Shown here one piece after another: positions 12,418 through 17,246 of a stretch of 17,246 bases of DNA. Source of the DNA: Methanobacteriaceae archaeon (GTDB lineage Archaea; Methanobacteriota; Methanobacteria; Methanobacteriales; Methanobacteriaceae); contig CAAFWR010000070.1 in assembly GCA_900766745.1 (NCBI GenBank), positions 1 to 17,246 of the forward strand, in the 5' to 3' direction. A model generated the notes under the pieces. That model ran no database searches and was not told where the DNA came from. It worked only from the letters and a program-made list of their open reading frames with translations. Positions within the stretch are counted from its first letter, which is position 1; every line of letters begins with the position of its first letter. The position numbers and the translations under genes were made by a program.

Positions 12418-13841
12418 TCTTCTCAATAGGAATACTGGCTCAGATCATCCTATCGGTGAGCCGTGGTCTCAATAATGGTGAATGCATCGATTCCCTCATC
12501 TCCTCCATAACTGGCACTTCAGATTTCTCCTACATTGAAAGATCAAGATACACTAGAATCCTGAGCTGCGAAGAGAACCTCCCGACCAAGATAAAAGGGG
12601 ATACAAACGACATTGAGAAGGTGCTAGGAAAGACAGGATTGAGAGATATAGCCGTCAATCTGGAGAATCGATTCTCGATGAAGATGGATAGCTTTGGCAG
12701 ACTTAGGATCGTCAAGGCTATCATCTGGTGTCTTTCCAACGAATCGTGCCAGCTTGGTGACAAAATTTTCCGCTGGTCGGGAAAAACTAGAAAAGAAGTG
12801 ATATCGGCAAAGGCTATATCAGACTTCTGGGCTTTCTTAGCCGAAGCGTTGACCTACTGCTACCAAATAGATAACAAACATGTCGAAAACTATGGGTTCA
12901 AGATAGTCGATCACATAGAAGAGATAGAAAAGGCAGTCCAAACAACGGTTGCTGAGAAGGCTGGTAGAGAACCATACCTTCTTCCAAAGAGCAAGGTCGA
13001 TAAAGTCTTTCATTTGGAGTCGACAAGGTCTATCGGTAAATCCCATATCTGCATTACCTTCCACGTCCTAGATGATGACGGGGACTCTTTCGATTATTCA
13101 AAGTTGAAGGCATTTATCAGCCGTAACATAAAGCGCTATGTCTTAAGTTTGGTCAAAATAGATGAGCTGGAAGCAGCGGGAATGGAAATATCACAGCAAG
13201 CGAGTGCGGAAATATCGAAAGCATACTTTTCGAGGCACTACGATTTCTCAAAGGAATTGGGCGACATGCTCGTCTACTCCTTCTGCGAGGGAATAAAGGG
13301 GTGTCCAAAGATTCTCACCAATTACGAAGTCTGCAAAGAAGGGCTCGATAATGAGCGAATAGGGAATTACGGTCTTCATTTTCAATTGAGAGCTGATGGA
13401 CTCATCCTCGTCATGACATCCTCTTCAATGCGACTGAAACTCATCGATGCCGTAAAGGAATGCATCGATAGGTCAAAGATCATGGCTGAAGAAAAAAGCG
13501 TAGTTAAGGGACTGATCTCCCCAACATTGCTTAGGCAGACCACCGATGAGAGAACAGCATTGGTGCTGACCGAGTTCATTCTCAAGAGAGACAGGAATAC
13601 TACCAAGTACGGTTATACCCTGTTCATCGGCTATAGCTTTGATAGGACTAATGGCTCTCTGAGAGAACAAATAGAGAAAGATATGGCGGATTGCATCAAA
13701 TACCTTGAGTTAGAGATTATTAACGATTCAATAATGGCAATGAGGGAGATAGATATCTACCTTGTTCCGTTCAACAATGCTGAAGAGGACCCTAAGAGGA
13801 TACTTAGGGAGGTGTTGGGGTTACCAAAGGAGGAGAATTAA
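12414..13841 (+). CDS. HamA/AbpA-like DUF1837 protein with extra N-terminal domain
   Basis: A 475-residue protein; the start at 12414 is set by AGGAGGGAC upstream and ATGA coupling. Residues about 1-180 form a helical domain I do not recognise (e.g. GRLRIVKAIIWCLSNE at 95-110, ISDFWAFLAEALTYCY at 135-150). Residues about 200-475 resemble DUF1837: a conserved-type helix ELGDMLVYSFCEGIKGCPKIL (281-301), a strand pair NYGLHFQL...LILVMTSSSM (318-339), a helix LIDAVKECIDRS, then YTLFIGYSFD (401-410) and a closing IDIYLVPFN...LREVLGL. In typical HamA/AbpA proteins the strand pair carries a 'DG.H...GESK'-type nuclease site; here those positions read YG and SSSM, so catalytic residues seem changed. 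It is next to a helicase, as in Hachiman and AbpAB. Typical HamA is shorter (about 250-300 residues). Assignment is by pattern and context. Confidence 0.55.
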   Translation: MIFSIGILAQIILSVSRGLNNGECIDSLISSITGTSDFSYIERSRYTRILSCEENLPTKIKGDTNDIEKVLGKTGLRDIAVNLENRFSMKMDSFGRLRIVKAIIWCLSNESCQLGDKIFRWSGKTRKEVISAKAISDFWAFLAEALTYCYQIDNKHVENYGFKIVDHIEEIEKAVQTTVAEKAGREPYLLPKSKVDKVFHLESTRSIGKSHICITFHVLDDDGDSFDYSKLKAFISRNIKRYVLSLVKIDELEAAGMEISQQASAEISKAYFSRHYDFSKELGDMLVYSFCEGIKGCPKILTNYEVCKEGLDNERIGNYGLHFQLRADGLILVMTSSSMRLKLIDAVKECIDRSKIMAEEKSVVKGLISPTLLRQTTDERTALVLTEFILKRDRNTTKYGYTLFIGYSFDRTNGSLREQIEKDMADCIKYLELEIINDSIMAMREIDIYLVPFNNAEEDPKRILREVLGLPKEEN

Positions 13842-13843
13842 AT

Positions 13844-16438
13844 ATGACATTGATTGATCAAATGATTGACAACATCTCGAAAAATGCTGATGCTAAATCA
13901 GCTATCGACGCTCTTTTCAAGAAATATGGCGAGCAAGTCTTAAGCAAATCAACCTTTGATATTTCAGAGGACGAAATAGATTTATGTCTCAACATTGCTG
14001 ACATCTTCTCAAAAGTTCCCGATGATTCCAATAATTCCGAGAACTATCACTCAGTTGCACAGGAAATCATCTATATGCTCAATTTCCTGCTTCCAAAGAG
14101 AAAGGATGTCGATTTGGTCAGCGATAGCGTTCTTTCCTCTCTCTCTAACTATCCGGTCAGAAAAAATATGGGATTAAACGACGAGGAGAAGAATTATGGG
14201 CTTCTGCGTCTCATCGGTGAAAGAATCAAGATGGGCAGCCTTGAGATTCCAGGAGAAAAGGGGAAGTTCTTTCTGCTTCCTCAGAAAATAGCCTATGATG
14301 GTTTCAAAAATATAAGCTTCAGCTACTCTGGACCAACTTCGATGGGAAAGACTTTCTTGATGACCACCTTCATCAAGCAGAGGATAGATGAGGGACACGA
14401 TGGTAACTTCGCTATCATCGTTCCTACAAAAGCTTTAATAAATGAATTGAAGGGAGAAGTCATCCGTGAATTCAAAAATGAAATTCTTGAAAAGAATTAT
14501 CGAGTTATCTCATCAGCCAATGATCTTCAGCTGGAGGCAGAACACAATTTCATATTGGTCATGACTCCAGAGAGATTGATGTATTTCCTCATAAAATACA
14601 GAGAAATCATCCTTGATTATGTGTTCTTCGATGAAGCTCACAAGATCTCAGAGAAAGATCCTAGAAGTTCCTTCTACTATAAAGATATTTCGCTTCTATC
14701 CAAAAATTCAGATAAGACCCACATTATCTTCTCTTCACCCAACATACCAAACCCTGACATCTATTCCAAACTGTACGGGGGAGATGATGGCAAATCCTAT
14801 AGAAGCCAATTCTCCCCAGTATCTCAATTCAAGTTTTATATAAATCGAGAATCAAAGAGTTTTTCGATCTGGAATGACTTCTCCCACACAACCGTTCAAC
14901 TTCCCAGCGAGAATATCGCTGATGATTGCACATTGGTCGACTATGTCTATAGATTGACCAAGGATAATCAGCAGTCCATCGTATATGTGAACAGTGTTGA
15001 TACAGCCAGCAAATTAGCTCAAAAAATGTATGAAGGATACGGTAACAGAATTTCGCTTACGCAAAAGCAGAAGGATGAATTAGAGGACCTTTCTATAGAC
15101 ATAGAAAAAGGCATAACGCGGAGATTCTCGTTATGCCGTCTAATAAAAAAAGGGGTAGCTTTCCACACAGGTTACTTGCCACCGACACTGAGAGCTAGGC
15201 TCGAAGCACTATATAAGAGCGGAGCTATCAGGTTTCTTTTCTGCACAAGCACGCTCATTGAGGGAGTGAACCTGCCAGCAAACAATCTATTTGTAACCTC
15301 CATCAAAAATGGTCAGTCTAATATGACTTCCATCGAATTCAAGAACCTATCTGGCAGAGTTGGACGAATAAGCACCACGAGCTACGGAAATGTATTCCTT
15401 GTCAGTGAAGATGAAAAGACATCAAAGAGAATGGAAGAGCTGGCTCAATCTAAAGCAGAGGACCAAGAATTATCTCTGGAAAAGGTACTTACTCCTGAGA
15501 ACTCAAAGGCCATAGTCTCCTCCTTTGCAAAGGGAGAACTCCCCTATTCCGATTCGATCAAAGATGGCGATTTACTAGTCCAAAAGCTCTCTCTAATCTA
15601 TGCCAAAGACATCGCTGAAAGAACGGATACTTATTTCTCGAAGGAAGTGGAAAAGCGACTAACATCAGATGGAAATATAAAGAAGGAAGACTTATTTAAG
15701 CTCACTCAAAATATAAAGCAGGAAGATGATATCAACGTCAACTTCATTCAGGATAGAAGACTTAGAGAAGCTATATTTAAGGATGGGCTTCATTATCCCG
15801 ACATCAGCACCCTAAACGATGACAAAGCTAGTTATGAAATAGTTCTCGATTTTTTAAAAAAACTAAGCGATGTATTCTTGTGGAAAGTATATGAGAGAGA
15901 TGACCTCGGAAGAGGAAACAGCATATCTCAATATGCCGTTGTTCTCTTACATTGGATTATGGGCTCTGGGCTGAGATATATAGTTGATAGCAGAATTGAT
16001 TATTACAACAATAAAAGGTGGGGGAAAACTATCAAAATAAACCACAAAGAAGAACTATATCATGCAACAAAAAGGCAGGTTGACTACTTGATATCGAACA
16101 CATTAAAAGATATCGAGGGAATTATCCTTTTCAAGCTATCAAATTATTTCCTCAAGTTTTCGAATATATACAAGGAATTCACAAATCAGAAGAGCTTCAA
16201 CAATGACTGGTATGAATTCATCGAGTTCGGGACTCATGAGCCGGTGATAATCTTCCTACAGAGGATAGGATTCTCTAGAGAGACAGCCCTTTATATTAGA
16301 AAAAATTCCAGTGATTTTATAGAAATAGACAATGGAAAGATCTTCCTTAAAAAGGATATCTTGGATAGTACCAATAAAGACATCCAAAAAGAACTTAAGG
16401 ATTTAGATTCAAATATTAGAGAATATATTCATAGTTAA
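13844..16438 (+). CDS. Ski2-like DEAH helicase (HamB/AbpB-like)
   Basis: An 864-residue SF2 helicase starting 2 nt after the upstream stop, with AAAGGAGGAG as SD. Motifs in order: Walker A GPTSMGKT (163-170), Ia IIVPTKALINE (191-201), Ib VMTPERL (239-245), DEAH (263-266), motif III SSPN (297-300, an unusual replacement for SAT), IV IVYVNSVDTA (379-388), the Ski2-type FHTGYLPPTLRARLE (440-454), V TSTLIEGVNLPA (468-479) and VI SGRVGR (503-508). The 330-residue C-terminal region is helical and unannotated. ATPase residues are intact. In Hachiman, HamB senses or unwinds DNA and controls the HamA effector; the same partnership is inferred here. Other SF2 defence helicases with a non-HamA partner remain possible. 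Confidence 0.8.
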   Translation: MTLIDQMIDNISKNADAKSAIDALFKKYGEQVLSKSTFDISEDEIDLCLNIADIFSKVPDDSNNSENYHSVAQEIIYMLNFLLPKRKDVDLVSDSVLSSLSNYPVRKNMGLNDEEKNYGLLRLIGERIKMGSLEIPGEKGKFFLLPQKIAYDGFKNISFSYSGPTSMGKTFLMTTFIKQRIDEGHDGNFAIIVPTKALINELKGEVIREFKNEILEKNYRVISSANDLQLEAEHNFILVMTPERLMYFLIKYREIILDYVFFDEAHKISEKDPRSSFYYKDISLLSKNSDKTHIIFSSPNIPNPDIYSKLYGGDDGKSYRSQFSPVSQFKFYINRESKSFSIWNDFSHTTVQLPSENIADDCTLVDYVYRLTKDNQQSIVYVNSVDTASKLAQKMYEGYGNRISLTQKQKDELEDLSIDIEKGITRRFSLCRLIKKGVAFHTGYLPPTLRARLEALYKSGAIRFLFCTSTLIEGVNLPANNLFVTSIKNGQSNMTSIEFKNLSGRVGRISTTSYGNVFLVSEDEKTSKRMEELAQSKAEDQELSLEKVLTPENSKAIVSSFAKGELPYSDSIKDGDLLVQKLSLIYAKDIAERTDTYFSKEVEKRLTSDGNIKKEDLFKLTQNIKQEDDINVNFIQDRRLREAIFKDGLHYPDISTLNDDKASYEIVLDFLKKLSDVFLWKVYERDDLGRGNSISQYAVVLLHWIMGSGLRYIVDSRIDYYNNKRWGKTIKINHKEELYHATKRQVDYLISNTLKDIEGIILFKLSNYFLKFSNIYKEFTNQKSFNNDWYEFIEFGTHEPVIIFLQRIGFSRETALYIRKNSSDFIEIDNGKIFLKKDILDSTNKDIQKELKDLDSNIREYIHS

Positions 16439-16449
16439 ACTAAAAAGGG

Positions 16450-16480
16450 GCTGTTACGAAATCAACTCTTCGGAAACAGC
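16450..16480. repeat. Hairpin after the helicase gene
   Basis: GCTGTT-A-CGAA pairs with TTCG-GA-AACAGC around an 8-nt loop, 12 nt past the helicase stop codon. There is no T-run after it. GGGGCTGTT-type sequence also resembles insertion-sequence ends, so it may mark the left edge of the transposase remnant rather than a terminator. Confidence 0.45.
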
Positions 16481-16510
16481 ATCTACTAGAAGCAAAAAGA
16501 AGTAAAAAAG

Positions 16511-16552
16511 CCAAAAAATGGCCCAGGGAATCTAACCCTGAGCCATTTTTGG
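16511..16552 (+). terminator. Strong hairpin, probable terminator
   Basis: An 17-bp stem (16511-16528 with 16536-16552) with one mismatch and one bulge, loop of 7, flanked by A-rich and T-rich arms. It sits between the helicase operon and the transposase remnant and could end transcription in either direction; IS elements often carry such a structure ahead of their gene. Confidence 0.6.
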
Positions 16553-16581
16553 TAGAATACCTTTGTTCACGAGGTATCACC

Positions 16582-17033
16582 ATGGCTTATTTTACCATAA
16601 AGCAATGTTCGATTTTTTATTCTTTTCCGATGGATGTGAAGGAACAGAGGAAATTGGACGTTTTCCTCACCGTCCTGGAATCATCCGGGGTCGGTCCCAT
16701 CATCGCCTCTTCGGTCTTCGGAGATGGGCCCAACGTAGGCAAGAAGCCCTACGACCCCTATCGGATGTTTGCATTCATCGTTCTCGCCTTCTCTCTTAAG
16801 AAAATGACTCTGAGAGATATCGAATCAACTACCTTTCGGAAATCATGGTCTGCAGGATGAAGAACAGAATACAGGAAAAGGGACTGTTCAAGGATTTCAC
16901 CTTCCAGGATGTAATGACGCGTCTCGACGACTGCATCAAGACTAGCGAGGATGAAAACGCGTCGACATGGAAGCTTTGCTCCATGAGCAAAAAAGACCTG
17001 GATCTTTTGTCACGGCTGGGGTTGGAAAGTTAA
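16582..17033 (+). pseudogene. Internally deleted transposase (IS1182/IS4-like)
   Basis: Two pieces of one transposase remain. The N-terminal piece (16582-16860, ATG with GAGGT upstream) has the start typical of DDE transposases with a DUF772-like domain: VFGDGPNVGKKPYDPYRMFAF followed by a hydrophobic helix and LRDIEST. The second piece (about 16839-17033, in a different frame) looks like the C-terminal end: EIMVCRMKNRIQEKGLFKD, a helix, then SKKDLDLLSRLGL. The junction is near 16831-16845. The whole catalytic DDE core is missing, so several hundred residues were lost and the frame was broken. It cannot encode an active transposase. Family assignment is tentative. Confidence 0.65.
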
Positions 17034-17246
17034 TCGGATTGAGAAACCTTTAATTAAATGAAATGCTTTTTATATTCAAAAATTTAATAAAGAATTTACT
17101 GCCATATATTTTAGAACTTATATCAACAGAATAAAATTAGATAACCTTTGTCAAGCTCTTTTTTGAAGGAATCCCACCAAAAAAATCCGTACACAAAAAC
17201 TCGACTTTAAACTTCCTTGAATTTTTTGCATGCTTTTAGGCTACAA
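17034..17246. other. AT-rich flank, no gene seen
   Basis: After the transposase stop codon the sequence turns AT-rich with no supported coding region. It contains the right copy of the 17-bp repeat (17046-17062). I looked for an inverted copy of the GGGGCTGTT end at 16447-16455 and did not find one. Confidence 0.5.
17046..17062. repeat. Right copy of the 17-bp imperfect direct repeat
   Basis: ACCTTTAATTAAATGAA differs from 578-594 at one position. It starts 13 bp after the transposase-remnant stop codon. See the left copy for interpretation. Confidence 0.3.

Noticed and set aside
1..17246. CRISPR array, tRNA, rRNA or plasmid origin
   Set aside because: No regularly spaced direct repeats, cloverleaf-like or ribosomal sequences, or iteron clusters were seen on reading the window; the periodic sequences at 2400-2600 are codons of the glycine/alanine-rich Rhs segment.

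Overview
The window looks like accessory DNA from a low-to-mid GC Bacillota (Firmicute), most likely a gut or animal-associated lineage. Start sites carry strong AAGGAGG-type Shine-Dalgarno sequences, several genes stop at TGA (so the standard bacterial code is used), and the protein families are typical of Bacillota. The class cannot be settled from sequence alone; an Erysipelotrichia/Bacilli-type origin is only a guess. No housekeeping gene, tRNA or rRNA is seen. Both ends carry broken mobility genes: a serine-recombinase tail on the left and an internally deleted transposase on the right.

Left and centre (about 766-11851, all minus strand) form one tightly packed operon-like block. Read in the direction of transcription it runs: a sigma-70-like regulator; a small one-TM coiled-coil protein; a phage-type holin; two related proteins that each end in a minimal nucleotidyltransferase domain; a giant YD/Rhs-repeat protein (about 2,386 codons if an in-frame TAA is ignored) with lectin-like inserts, an RHS core, a glycine-zipper segment, a Hint autoprotease and a GIY-YIG-like nuclease tip; and a leucine-rich-repeat-like protein that is the likely cognate immunity factor. 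From the membrane protein onward most neighbours abut or overlap. Regulator plus holin plus giant toxin resembles in layout the clostridial TcdR-TcdE-TcdB/A locus, which suggests a toxin released through a holin. That is an inference from context.

The block also shows damage or recoding. One TAA splits the Rhs gene in frame, and the immunity gene is split across two frames exactly at an A_AAA_AAA heptamer that would restore the frame by a -1 shift.

Right side (12208-16438, plus strand) is a divergent three-gene operon: a small XRE-type HTH regulator, a 475-residue protein whose C-terminal half resembles DUF1837 (HamA/AbpA), and an 864-residue Ski2-like DEAH helicase (HamB/AbpB-like). This is best read as a Hachiman/AbpAB-type antiphage system with an extra N-terminal domain on the HamA-like protein and an apparently altered nuclease motif. 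The 356-bp divergent region holds a likely promoter with a palindrome, three GTTGAA repeats spaced by 11-bp multiples, and a GC-rich segment able to form hairpins ahead of the sigma-like gene.

A nearly identical 17-bp AT-rich sequence occurs in direct orientation near both ends (578-594 and 17046-17062), just inside the recombinase remnant and just beyond the transposase remnant.
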